Of a stretch of 64,000 bases of DNA, positions 44,761 through 53,001 are shown one piece after another. The stretch is from positions 186,001 through 250,000 of the forward strand of contig JAGAKE010000002.1 of the NCBI GenBank assembly GCA_017625775.1. The letters run 5' to 3'. The notes beneath the pieces are model-generated. The model ran no database searches, was not told the origin of the DNA, and saw nothing but the letters and a program-made list of their open reading frames with translations. Source of the DNA: Fibrobacteraceae bacterium (lineage in GTDB: Bacteria > Fibrobacterota > Fibrobacteria > Fibrobacterales > Fibrobacteraceae). The position numbers and the translations under genes are program-made. Numbering within the stretch: position 1 is the stretch's first letter; the number at the start of each line of letters is the position of its first letter.

Positions 44761-45624
44761 TTAATTAGTGAGTAGAATTTTAGATAAAGTTAATAAAACA
44801 GCTCCCGTAAGGATGATGGTGGCTGCCGCTCCTAAACGTAAGCGTTCTTTTTTTGTTGGATATTCCTTAAATACAAGAACGCCCCATGCGATATTGACTA
44901 ATAAATTTAATTGTGTTAAAGGGTAGCCGATTCCATAACCTAGAGGTCCATCTTCTGCGATGGCTGCAAAAGACCCGTGTGTGCCAAGAAGCCAAAGAAT
45001 TCCTGCAAAAATGCTTATTACCCAAGGGCGGAATGGCTTCAAAGTCATTTTTTCTTTTTTACGTAATAAAACAAAAAGCAGGCCCGCGGCGAAAAGAATT
45101 CCTACTGCATAAGAAAATGAAAATTCTAAAACATTCAAATTTGATAATTGAAAGGGAAGTAAGTGTGCTCCAAAAATAGCGCCAGCTAATAAGGAACGCC
45201 ATTTGCTGAAGAAAAAGCCGTTTTGCGGAGAAAGTAAAAATAACCCGATAATGAGAGCGATAATAGCAAGAATAGCAAGCCAAATAATTATTTGCTCTTG
45301 TAATACAATACTACCAAGTAAAAAGGAAACAAGAATACAGGTTCCCATCATACGAACGCTAGTTCCAGATAAGTTGGCTTCTTTTTGTACGGCACTAAAG
45401 CAAAGAGAGCCTCCGCTAACCCATAAAACACCGCAGACGACTCCAACAAAATGAATAGAAAGTGTATTGGTGGCGATAGCGATAATTAGCGAAACGACGA
45501 AAACTCCCCAAGAAAGTCCTGTTAGAGAAGCGTAAGAGGAAAAGGAAGGGAAGCGCCGAAGAGGAACCATATAGGAACCAAAAGCGATAATTGCAAGTAA
45601 TGCGCCAATGTAACTATTCATCAT
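44761..45624 (-). CDS. GRP-type sugar/drug-metabolite transporter
   Basis: A 287-residue integral membrane protein with ten predicted helices. The Met-Asn-Ser N-terminus runs directly into helix one (GALLAIIAFGSYMVPLRR), and the C-terminal half contains GYGIGYPLTQLNLLVNIAWG and VLVFKEYP, which match glucose/ribose porter (GRP) family members of the DMT superfamily. A longer frame begins at 45732 but adds a charged, non-conserved leader that crosses the promoter; ATG 45624 is chosen because TATTTTTG ends 4 nt upstream. Substrate unknown. Confidence 0.78.
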   Translation of the reverse strand: MMNSYIGALLAIIAFGSYMVPLRRFPSFSSYASLTGLSWGVFVVSLIIAIATNTLSIHFVGVVCGVLWVSGGSLCFSAVQKEANLSGTSVRMMGTCILVSFLLGSIVLQEQIIIWLAILAIIALIIGLFLLSPQNGFFFSKWRSLLAGAIFGAHLLPFQLSNLNVLEFSFSYAVGILFAAGLLFVLLRKKEKMTLKPFRPWVISIFAGILWLLGTHGSFAAIAEDGPLGYGIGYPLTQLNLLVNIAWGVLVFKEYPTKKERLRLGAAATIILTGAVLLTLSKILLTN

Positions 45625-45628
45625 AAAA

Positions 45629-45636
45629 CAAAAATA
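45629..45636 (-). promoter_or_regulatory. -10 element TATTTTTG, leaderless arrangement
   Basis: TATTTT (45636-45631) ends 6 nt before the transporter ATG at 45624. It shares a 54-bp spacer with the divergent gluQ promoter. Confidence 0.5.
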
Positions 45637-45666
45637 ATTTATTTCTTTTTCCAGAGAACTTTTTCT

Positions 45667-45674
45667 TATCTTTA
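45667..45674 (+). promoter_or_regulatory. -10 element TATCTTTA for gluQ, leaderless arrangement
   Basis: TATCTT (45667-45672) ends 6 nt before ATG 45679; TAAGTT separates them and there is no SD. Confidence 0.45.
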
Positions 45675-45678
45675 AGTT

Positions 45679-46569
45679 ATGTCTTTTACTCGGTTTGCTC
45701 CAAGTCCAACGGGTTATTTGCATCGAGGGCATTTACTTTCCGCCCTGTTTGTTTTTGCGGCGGCAGATTACTTTGGTTGCAGAGTCCGTTTGCGAATTGA
45801 AGATCACGACCAAAGTCGCGCCCGTCAGGAATACATAGAAAGTATTCCTGTTGATTTAGCGAGATTCGGTTTTCATTTTGAAAGTATTTCGTTGCAAAGT
45901 AATCGGTATGCTCTTTATGAAAAATATGCGAAAAAGTTAAAGGAAGCTTTACTTCTTTACCCATGTACTTGTTCCCGAAAAAAATTATTTGCTGAAAACC
46001 CTGTGAATGAGGACGGAGAAATTATCTACGGCGGTTGTTGCGAACATAGAAAAGAGGCTTCAGAGGAACCATTTGCTTTGCGTTTTAAAGTTCCAAACAA
46101 AAATATTTTATGGAACGATTTACTTCTCGGTTCGTTTCAAGAAAATCCAAAACTTCAATGTGGAGATTTTGCTATTCAAGATAGACTTGGGCAATGGACA
46201 TATCAATTTGCGGTGTGTGTAGATGATTTGGAGGAAAATATTGGGCTTATTGTTCGTGGAGAAGATTTGCGTTCTTCAACAGCAAGGCAAATAGCATTAT
46301 CACAGGCACTTGGTAGAAAAAAAGAACCCTTATATTTACATCACCCATTGTTATTTGAAAAAGAAGGGAAAAAGTTGTCTAAACGTCAACAATCTCAAAG
46401 TTTACGCGCTGAATTAGAACAGGGAATGGATGAAATGGATTTGCTTGGAAGTGTTTGTTTTGAGGCTCGAGTTATTCAAGAAAATAGGCGAGTTTCGCTA
46501 GAAGAGGCCATTCATTACATACAAAATGCTTATTTTGGCCGTTTTTCCAAAAATAGCCTCCTGAATTGA
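45679..46569 (+). CDS. gluQ: Glutamyl-Q tRNA(Asp) synthetase
   Basis: A 296-residue GluRS-like paralog without the anticodon-binding domain; it attaches Glu to queuosine in tRNA-Asp. FAPSPTGYLHRGHLLSA holds a HIGH-like motif, RIEDHD follows, the zinc site reads CTC ... YGGCC, and KLSKRQQSQ is the KMSKS equivalent. The length (about 300) separates it from true GltX. It implies that this organism has queuosine-modified tRNA. Confidence 0.93.
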   Translation: MSFTRFAPSPTGYLHRGHLLSALFVFAAADYFGCRVRLRIEDHDQSRARQEYIESIPVDLARFGFHFESISLQSNRYALYEKYAKKLKEALLLYPCTCSRKKLFAENPVNEDGEIIYGGCCEHRKEASEEPFALRFKVPNKNILWNDLLLGSFQENPKLQCGDFAIQDRLGQWTYQFAVCVDDLEENIGLIVRGEDLRSSTARQIALSQALGRKKEPLYLHHPLLFEKEGKKLSKRQQSQSLRAELEQGMDEMDLLGSVCFEARVIQENRRVSLEEAIHYIQNAYFGRFSKNSLLN

Positions 46570-46591
46570 TGCGATTTTTTGAATTTTTGCA

Positions 46592-46599
46592 TATATTCA
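46592..46599 (+). promoter_or_regulatory. -10 element TATATT, leaderless arrangement
   Basis: TATATT (46592-46597) ends 6 nt before ATG 46604 of the helicase-like gene; TTGATG at 46566 is a possible but distant -35. Confidence 0.45.
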
Positions 46600-46603
46600 A
46601 GGT

Positions 46604-49600
46604 ATGGTCCAAGAACAAGTTTTTTCTTTTTTGAATAAAATCCGCTCTTCTCGCATTTCAGAGGCTTCTCTTGCTAGTCTATCAAAGTTGTCTTCGGGAA
46701 CACTTGATCAAATGCCTGTATTAAGTACAGATGCTATTGAATTTTATTCTGTTTGGATTTCAAAAAAGTCATTTCCTCTTTCATTTTTTATTGAGTCGCT
46801 CTCGGCAGATCAACAAAAGAATTTGCTAAAAAAATACGTAGAATCCTTGGAATCAGATTTACCTTTGTCTTTTTTTATTGGACTCGGTTTGCTTCGTGGA
46901 CCAGGAAAGCGAACTGGAGCTGCTTTATTGCTGCCGGTAAATTTTAATAGTCAAACCAAGGAATTTACCACAGCGGGTTTACCTGTTGAAAATCCAGTTT
47001 TGGCCGAAATGGAAGGTTTTCCAGAACCTGAAGCAGCACAAGTAGAAAAGAAATTTTCTTTGCAGGAATATTTTAGACGATTAAAAATATTCATTTCTAC
47101 TCAAGAAGGGTGGAAGTTCACTGAAAAGGGTGTTTCTTTAATTTTATTGCCTTCAGAAAAATTTATTTCCGCCGTTCGAATTGGACGATTGTATAGGAAT
47201 ATTGAATCTGAAAAATTGGGAAAAATCGCCAATGAATTTTTAGGCGAAGGGTTATCTTCTTCTGCGGATGCTTCTTTTGATGCAGCTCGTTTTAGAAAAG
47301 ATTTTCACCCTGCTGATTATGTTTTTCCTTACCCGTATGATTCTGAAGATACCGATGCGTTATTAAAAGCTTTGTCTGACGAATATCGTTATTTTGTTTT
47401 AGAATCATTGCCTGGAACAGATGGCGGAAAAACAGTGTCTAATTTGATTGCAGAAGCAATTCGTCGTGAGAAAAAAACAGCAGTCATCGCATCTCGTCCA
47501 GTTACTTTGCAAGTTTTAAAAGAAACGCTTTTGCCTCCGATTTTTTCAGACGAAACACCTGATTATGAAAAGTTAGAACTTGATTTACGAGAAAAAAGAA
47601 AGCCTTTTGAGTTGTATTATTCTCAAGTAAGTCCTGAAAACGGAAATACACCTTTGGTTGATATTATGCAGGAACTTTCCAAGAATAGAAAAAAAAGTTC
47701 ATGCAAATTGAATGGAGCTATATCTGAAAAATTAGACAAACTTTCTTTAGAAGAATGTAAAGAAATTGCTTCGGCGTTAGATGTTGTGTATTCCTTTAAA
47801 AAAAGAGAAAATGCAACACAAAAAGAACAATTTTTTGCTCCGTTGAATGAAAGAGTTTTTGGAAATGTCAATTTTGAAAATAAAATTAAGGCAATAGTTC
47901 AGCATGTAAAAACATTAGAATCTACATGGAATGAACTTTTGCAAACAGAAATCTTAGAAGAATCAATTCTTGAAGAAAATGTTAAAAAAAGTATTTTAGA
48001 AATTAAGGAAATTCTTTTACACACTTCTATTGATTATCCTGATTGGAATGTAAAATTACAAGATTGGGATACTTTCCGAGAAACAATTGAAGCGTTCCCA
48101 TCTGCAGGAAAAATTTGGAGTGATTTTAGAAATCAAGGCTCAAATGAATTTACTCCAAATGCAATAGACACTAATATATGGCTAGCTCGTGAGACTTTTT
48201 CGCAACTTAGAAAAACTCGAATGAAGCACATGTCGGAGAATTATCTCTCGTCAAAAAAACTTTTAAAGAGTACATTACGAGATCCCAAAATTGCATCAAA
48301 TGACGATGCTCTTCAAAAGTATGCAGATAAATTATTAGAAATACAAGAAAGTCGTAATACGTATAAAAATAGTGCTGCTTTAGCGCAGAGACTTTTTGGT
48401 AAAGATTGGAATTATGAAAAAACTGATTGGGGGCGTTTAGAAAAGAAAATTAAGGCATTCTATGCTTTGAAAGAAAAGAACCCTTCAAGTTTTAAACTAA
48501 ATATTTTAAAACATGCTTACCTATTTAAGGATTCCGTAAAGGAATTAGATGAATTTGTTGAAAAACTTGATACATACGAAACTTTATTGCGAGATCTTTC
48601 ATTCTATTTCAATATTGAATTGTTCCCTAAAGATTTGAAATCTCAATTTGAAAGTTTGAATGGAATTTTAGAATATTTCTCCGATTTGGTTGATTATGAA
48701 GAGTATCTAAAAGCTACGAATTTGTTGAATGAAAAAGATTTGAATGAATTTATTTCAAATCAGAGTTTACTACAAGATCAAGAAATTTCGAAAAAAATAT
48801 TGCAGTCATGGATCGCAGGGGCTTTGCAACGCTTGGCAAAACAAGTTCCTGATTTTTTTTCTAAAACGGCTAAAACTAGAATTAAGGAATCGAAAGAATT
48901 TAGAAAATCGTATGATTTGTGGGCGCAAGCAAATATTGTTCGCGTTCGTGATACCTTAAAGCAAAAGCCAGAACTTTTAACGCTCCTTTTAGAAAAAAAA
49001 TTGACTGCTTCTCCGCGTTGTGATTTGTTGATAGTTCTTGATGCGGAAACTATATCTGTGGCAGATTTTTTGCTTTACGCACAGAGTGCGAAAAAAGTGA
49101 TTTTGGTTGGAGATGAACATTTACCAATGGGCGTGTTAGATTCAGGTAATGTTCTTTTACATGTTTTGCGACTAGGCGCACCTCAACGAAAAGTTTCATT
49201 TGCGTTTGGTTGTAGGCATCCACAAATGTTGCAATTTGCATCGGCAAATTTTTATGAAAATGGTATTCGTACTTTCCCGCTGCCTGATTCTTCAAGAGAA
49301 AAACCTTTCTGTAAGCATTTGAGCGATGAACCGCAACAGTTGTTAGTTCAAGCGATAGTTAAGCATGCAGAAACTCATCCCGCCAGAACGTTGGGTGTGA
49401 TAGCGTTCTCTAAAGAAGAAGTTTCAACTCTAAAAAGAATGCTACAAAACACTCTGAAGGGATTGCCTAATTTAGCTTCATTCTTTAAAGATCGGGGTTG
49501 TCGAAATACTTTTTTCATTTCTACTCCAGAAAATGCGATAGGGAAAAAACGCGATACGATTTTCTTATTAGTTGATGGGGCTTTCCAAGGAATGAGCGAA

Positions 49601-50560
49601 GGCGCTTCTAAAATAAATGTTTGCTCTACGCTTGCTGACAGAGAATTGCATTTTTATGTTTCCAAGAAAATTTCTGTTTCGGATAGTGAATCAGGCAAAC
49701 TTTTCCAGGATTTAATTGATTTCCGTACAAGCGAAATAAGAACAGAAACCTTGCAAGTGCCGCCGCTTTCTCCAATTCTTCAAGAGTTAGAAAAGTATGC
49801 TTTAGATGAGCATTTGACATGCCGAATCAATTTAGGAACAACTTCTATTTCTGTAGGAATGGGAATTGTTGATGAAAATAATGAAAAGCGTTATTTATTG
49901 GCAGCAGAAGACGATTCTTTAAATGGTTCTTTGCAACATACCATTGAAGATCGAGAATATATTCGCTTGAAATCAGCAGAGATGCTTGGTTGGAAAGTTG
50001 TTCGGTTGTGGACTCCGACTTGGTTTATTTTTAATGAAGATGAAAAAAGCCATTTCTTGACCACCGTTCGAATAGAACAAAGTATAGCGCCACCAAAGGC
50101 CCTTCCCGAAGAATTAGAGGAGGAAGCCGAAACCACTGCCACTTCGTTAGTCGTTCCGTATCAAGTTACTCATCCGAAAATCATTGGCACTCCGCACGAT
50201 ATGCCAATACCAGAACTTTCGGAAAAAGCTTTGCTTCATCAGTTGCGTTTTTATGTAGAATCAGAAAGCCCTATTCATGAGCAGCAATTAATAAGTCGAA
50301 TGCTTTCCTTGCATAAAATTTCAAGACCGGGTCCAAAAATATTGCAAATTCTCCAAGATGGAATTCGCTTGTCTTTGCAGCAAAAGAATTTTATAAAAAC
50401 GGGTCCATTTTTTTATTCTCGTACTCCAAAAGAAATTCAGCCTCGCTATCGCGGAGATTTGCCAGATTCAGAACGTCTGTTGCAATTTGTTCCTCCAGAG
50501 GAAAGAGCTTTGCTTCCTTCTGACGAAGCTGTGATTAAAGAAATGCTTGGATTGCTTTAG
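46604..50560 (+). CDS. DUF4011/SF1 helicase-like protein with Vsr-like and DUF3320-like domains, motifs eroded
   Basis: A 1318-residue soluble protein. The N-terminal ~200 residues follow the DUF4011 pattern (FFIGLGLLRGP, ALLLPVNF, SLQEYFRRLKIFI). A Walker-A-like loop LPGTDGGKT lies at 269-277, a Walker-B-like LLIVLDAE near 808-815, and VGDEHLPMG near 834 in place of GDxxQ. AFGCRHPQMLQFAS and ENAIGKKRDTIFLL match later helicase motifs. Residues ~1077-1145 (LLAAEDD ... DREYIRLKSAEMLGW, VVRLWTPTWF) match the Vsr-type nuclease of this architecture, and 1190-1318 matches a DUF3320-like winged helix. Several catalytic positions are altered, so it may bind DNA without hydrolysing ATP. Stand-alone gene; defense or repair role unproven. 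Confidence 0.6.
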   Translation: MVQEQVFSFLNKIRSSRISEASLASLSKLSSGTLDQMPVLSTDAIEFYSVWISKKSFPLSFFIESLSADQQKNLLKKYVESLESDLPLSFFIGLGLLRGPGKRTGAALLLPVNFNSQTKEFTTAGLPVENPVLAEMEGFPEPEAAQVEKKFSLQEYFRRLKIFISTQEGWKFTEKGVSLILLPSEKFISAVRIGRLYRNIESEKLGKIANEFLGEGLSSSADASFDAARFRKDFHPADYVFPYPYDSEDTDALLKALSDEYRYFVLESLPGTDGGKTVSNLIAEAIRREKKTAVIASRPVTLQVLKETLLPPIFSDETPDYEKLELDLREKRKPFELYYSQVSPENGNTPLVDIMQELSKNRKKSSCKLNGAISEKLDKLSLEECKEIASALDVVYSFKKRENATQKEQFFAPLNERVFGNVNFENKIKAIVQHVKTLESTWNELLQTEILEESILEENVKKSILEIKEILLHTSIDYPDWNVKLQDWDTFRETIEAFPSAGKIWSDFRNQGSNEFTPNAIDTNIWLARETFSQLRKTRMKHMSENYLSSKKLLKSTLRDPKIASNDDALQKYADKLLEIQESRNTYKNSAALAQRLFGKDWNYEKTDWGRLEKKIKAFYALKEKNPSSFKLNILKHAYLFKDSVKELDEFVEKLDTYETLLRDLSFYFNIELFPKDLKSQFESLNGILEYFSDLVDYEEYLKATNLLNEKDLNEFISNQSLLQDQEISKKILQSWIAGALQRLAKQVPDFFSKTAKTRIKESKEFRKSYDLWAQANIVRVRDTLKQKPELLTLLLEKKLTASPRCDLLIVLDAETISVADFLLYAQSAKKVILVGDEHLPMGVLDSGNVLLHVLRLGAPQRKVSFAFGCRHPQMLQFASANFYENGIRTFPLPDSSREKPFCKHLSDEPQQLLVQAIVKHAETHPARTLGVIAFSKEEVSTLKRMLQNTLKGLPNLASFFKDRGCRNTFFISTPENAIGKKRDTIFLLVDGAFQGMSEGASKINVCSTLADRELHFYVSKKISVSDSESGKLFQDLIDFRTSEIRTETLQVPPLSPILQELEKYALDEHLTCRINLGTTSISVGMGIVDENNEKRYLLAAEDDSLNGSLQHTIEDREYIRLKSAEMLGWKVVRLWTPTWFIFNEDEKSHFLTTVRIEQSIAPPKALPEELEEEAETTATSLVVPYQVTHPKIIGTPHDMPIPELSEKALLHQLRFYVESESPIHEQQLISRMLSLHKISRPGPKILQILQDGIRLSLQQKNFIKTGPFFYSRTPKEIQPRYRGDLPDSERLLQFVPPEERALLPSDEAVIKEMLGLL

Positions 50561-50575
50561 AAGAACTTTTTTCAC

Positions 50576-50607
50576 TCTAACCTAAGTTTTGGAAAACTTA
50601 GGTTAGA
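50576..50607 (+). terminator. 15-bp palindromic hairpin after the helicase-like gene
   Basis: TCTAACCTAAGTTTT (50576-50590) pairs perfectly with AAAACTTAGGTTAGA (50593-50607). No T-run follows, so it is a hairpin-only terminator or RNA 3' stabiliser. Confidence 0.6.
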
Positions 50608-50682
50608 TAATTGTGAAGAGAATGTATTCTCAAAACAAGAATTGAGATATAAAAAGAAACGTTTTTAAATAAAGATATTTAT

Positions 50683-50690
50683 TACATTTG
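50683..50690 (+). promoter_or_regulatory. -10 element TACATTTG for ubiE, leaderless arrangement
   Basis: TACATT (50683-50688) ends 6 nt before ATG 50695; no SD precedes the start. Confidence 0.5.
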
Positions 50691-50694
50691 AGAC

Positions 50695-51384
50695 ATGCTG
50701 AGTCCTGTTCGGAAAATGTTTGACGAAATTTCAGAACGGTATGATTTTTTAAATCATACATTGAGTTGCTTTCGTGATATTGCTTGGCGCCGTGCTTGTT
50801 GTCGAGAATTAAAAAAATATAATCCAGGTTCAAATTTGTTGGATTTATGCGGCGGAACTGGTGATTTTGCTAAAACTTATCGAAAATTTTTTAAGAACAT
50901 TCAATTAGCAATTCTAGGTGATTTTTCTTATGGAATGTTGAAATATTCTCAAAAGAAAAATGTAGAAGCGATTTCGCTTCAATTAGATGCTATGAAAATG
51001 CCTTTTGCCGCCCCTATGTTTGATGTGATTCTAAATGGTTTTGGCATGAGAAACTTACCAGATGCGAAAACGGGTTTGGAAGAATCTAGCCGAGTTTTGG
51101 TTTCTGGCGGGTATTTAGTGATTTTAGAATTCTTTTCTCCACGGAATCGTTTTAATGCTTTTTTCTACAAAAAATTAGCGCCATTATTTATTCCATTTTT
51201 AGGAGCTTTTTTCAGTAAAAAGCGTTCTGCTTATGAATATTTGCTTGATTCTATTCGCCGTTTTTTAAGTGTAGAAGATTTTTTAAAATTGGCTGAGAAC
51301 AGTGGCTTTGATGTGCTTTCCTGCAAAGCATGTGATTTCGGAATAGCTTATCGCATTATTTTGCAAAAGAAAGAGTGTATATGA
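50695..51384 (+). CDS. ubiE: Demethylmenaquinone/ubiquinone methyltransferase UbiE/MenG
   Basis: A 229-residue SAM-dependent C-methyltransferase of the quinone pathway. Motifs: VRKMFDEISERYDFLNHTLS, LLDLCGGTGDFA (SAM motif I), GFGMRNLPDAKTGLEESSRV and the GGYLVILEFFSP strand. In an obligate or facultative anaerobe of this group the product is most likely menaquinone. First gene of a quinone/heme operon; its stop overlaps ubiX by 4 nt. Confidence 0.92.
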   Translation: MLSPVRKMFDEISERYDFLNHTLSCFRDIAWRRACCRELKKYNPGSNLLDLCGGTGDFAKTYRKFFKNIQLAILGDFSYGMLKYSQKKNVEAISLQLDAMKMPFAAPMFDVILNGFGMRNLPDAKTGLEESSRVLVSGGYLVILEFFSPRNRFNAFFYKKLAPLFIPFLGAFFSKKRSAYEYLLDSIRRFLSVEDFLKLAENSGFDVLSCKACDFGIAYRIILQKKECI

Positions 51385-51950
51385 GCAAATTTTTAGTAGG
51401 AGTAACGGGTGCTTCAGGAACTATTTACGCTTCAAGGTTATTGTATCACCTTAAGCGTTTAAATCATTCTACTTCTTTAGTAATGACAGAAACAGCAAAG
51501 CAAGTAGCTGCTTATGAAGGTTTTTCTGATTTGTCGAATTTTGCTGATGAAACTTTATCAATCAATGATTTTTTTTCCTCGGTCGCCAGTGGAAATGGAA
51601 ATTTTCAAGGAATGGCAATTTTACCATGTTCTATGGGAACACTAGGAAAGCTAGCTTCTGGTATAGCTGATAATTTACTTGTTCGTGCAGCTGATGTTTG
51701 TTTAAAAGAAAAACGCTCTTTAGTTTTGGTTCCAAGAGAAATGCCGCTTCATGCGATTCACTTAGAAAATATGTTAAAGTTATCTAAAATAGGAGCTTGT
51801 ATTATCCCTGCCACTCCGCACTTTTATGCGTTTCCTAAAACAATAGAAGATTTGGTAGATTCAGTAGTTTCTAAAGTATTAACCCATTTAGGTGTGCCTA
51901 ATGACATTGTGCCAGTTTGGGGCGATTCTCATGTTAAAAAAGATTCTTGA
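51381..51950 (+). CDS. ubiX: Flavin prenyltransferase UbiX
   Basis: A 189-residue enzyme that makes prenylated FMN for UbiD-type decarboxylases. GVTGASGTIYASRLLY, LPCSMGTLGKLASGIADNLL and LVPREMPLHAIHLENML are family signatures. ATG 51381 is preferred over 51375 because it overlaps the ubiE stop as ATGA with AAAGAG upstream. No ubiD is present in the window. With ubiE and ubiA next to it, the set fits the late steps of futalosine-type menaquinone synthesis (inference). Confidence 0.92.
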   Translation: MSKFLVGVTGASGTIYASRLLYHLKRLNHSTSLVMTETAKQVAAYEGFSDLSNFADETLSINDFFSSVASGNGNFQGMAILPCSMGTLGKLASGIADNLLVRAADVCLKEKRSLVLVPREMPLHAIHLENMLKLSKIGACIIPATPHFYAFPKTIEDLVDSVVSKVLTHLGVPNDIVPVWGDSHVKKDS

Positions 51951-52818
51951 ATTTGGGCATTTGGTTCGTTTTAGTCATTCATTGTTCGCTATGCCTTTTG
52001 CTCTTGGGGCAATGTGGGTGGCTGCAGACGGTTTTGCAAATTACTCAGTTTCTGAAATAATTCGTTTAGTGGTGTTGATTGTTGGTTGCATGGTTTTTGC
52101 TCGAAATGGTGCGATGACATTTAATCGTCTTGCCGATGAAAAATATGATAAAGCAAATCCGAGAACAGCGAATAGGCATTTGCCAGCAAAAAAATTAAAT
52201 CGTCAAAGTGTAATTCTCTTTCTTGTTTTAAATGGAATTTGTTTCACTATTTTTGCATTTTTGTTAAATCCATTAGCCGGAGCATGTGCTGTTCCTGTAT
52301 TTTTAGCATTACTATTTTATTCGTATTGGAAACGATTTTCTTTTTTGTGTCATTGGTATCTTGGGTTTGCAATAGGCATGAGTCCATTAGGAGCATGGAT
52401 TGCTGTGCGTGGTGAATTTGCAATATTTCCAATTTTCTTAATGTTCATTTTGATGCTTTGGATGGGTGGTTTTGACATTATTTATGCCACTCAAGATGAA
52501 GCCATTGATAAAGAATTGGGGTTGCATTCAGTTCCTGCTCGTTTTGGTAGAAAAAAAGCTCTTCAAATTGCTTTGGGAAGTCATATTGCTATGCTTGCTC
52601 TTGCTCTTTTCTTTGGGCTGTATTGGCAAATGGGAATAGCTTGGTGGGTTGTATTTTCGCTAATGTCTCTTGCGATTCTTTATATTCACTTATTTAGAAA
52701 ATCAGATGATTTAGATTCTTTAAATCGTGATTTTTTTCTTGCGAATGTAGGAGTTAGTGTTTTAGTGATGTTGGGCTTAATTTTTTGGGTAATTTTTGGA
52801 GGATCGGCTCTTGGATAA
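51931..52818 (+). CDS. UbiA-family polyprenyltransferase
   Basis: A 295-residue membrane prenyltransferase with about nine helices. The first Asp-rich motif is NRLADEKYDKANPRTANRHL and the second YATQDEAIDKELGLHSVPAR, the paired motifs of the UbiA superfamily that coordinate Mg-pyrophosphate. In futalosine-pathway bacteria the matching enzyme is MqnP; UbiA or MenA cannot be excluded. The ATG at 51931 lies inside ubiX (20-nt overlap) with GGGG 8 nt upstream; frames upstream of it are not conserved-looking. Confidence 0.87.
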   Translation: MLKKILEFGHLVRFSHSLFAMPFALGAMWVAADGFANYSVSEIIRLVVLIVGCMVFARNGAMTFNRLADEKYDKANPRTANRHLPAKKLNRQSVILFLVLNGICFTIFAFLLNPLAGACAVPVFLALLFYSYWKRFSFLCHWYLGFAIGMSPLGAWIAVRGEFAIFPIFLMFILMLWMGGFDIIYATQDEAIDKELGLHSVPARFGRKKALQIALGSHIAMLALALFFGLYWQMGIAWWVVFSLMSLAILYIHLFRKSDDLDSLNRDFFLANVGVSVLVMLGLIFWVIFGGSALG

Positions 52819-52990
52819 AAGAAATTTTTTTCAAAAGGCGGGGACTTGTTTTGCTCTAATTGTCGTTATAGATGTTGTTCTTATCGAGCTAGGAATTGCT
52901 CCAATGCCTTTTGCAGATTACTTGCTGACAGCGATGATCGTTTTGCTTGCTATTTCTTTAGCAGGGAGTTTTTATTTTAAAGAAAAATAG
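52811..52990 (+). CDS. Two-helix small membrane protein
   Basis: A 59-residue protein starting at TTG 52811, chosen because a perfect GGAGG lies 8 nt upstream inside ubiA. Two hydrophobic segments (AGTCFALIVVIDVVLIEL and YLLTAMIVLLAISLAGSFYF) are joined by a short loop. It overlaps ubiA by 8 nt and precedes the protoporphyrinogen oxidase by 11 bp. No family recognised; possibly an accessory subunit for one of its membrane neighbours. Confidence 0.55.
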   Translation: MDKRNFFQKAGTCFALIVVIDVVLIELGIAPMPFADYLLTAMIVLLAISLAGSFYFKEK

Positions 52991-53001
52991 AAGGAATAGA
53001 A

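Noticed and set aside
45625-45732. N-terminal extension of the sugar transporter
   Set aside because: The extra 36 residues are charged and unlike the family, and the segment covers the promoters of both divergent genes.
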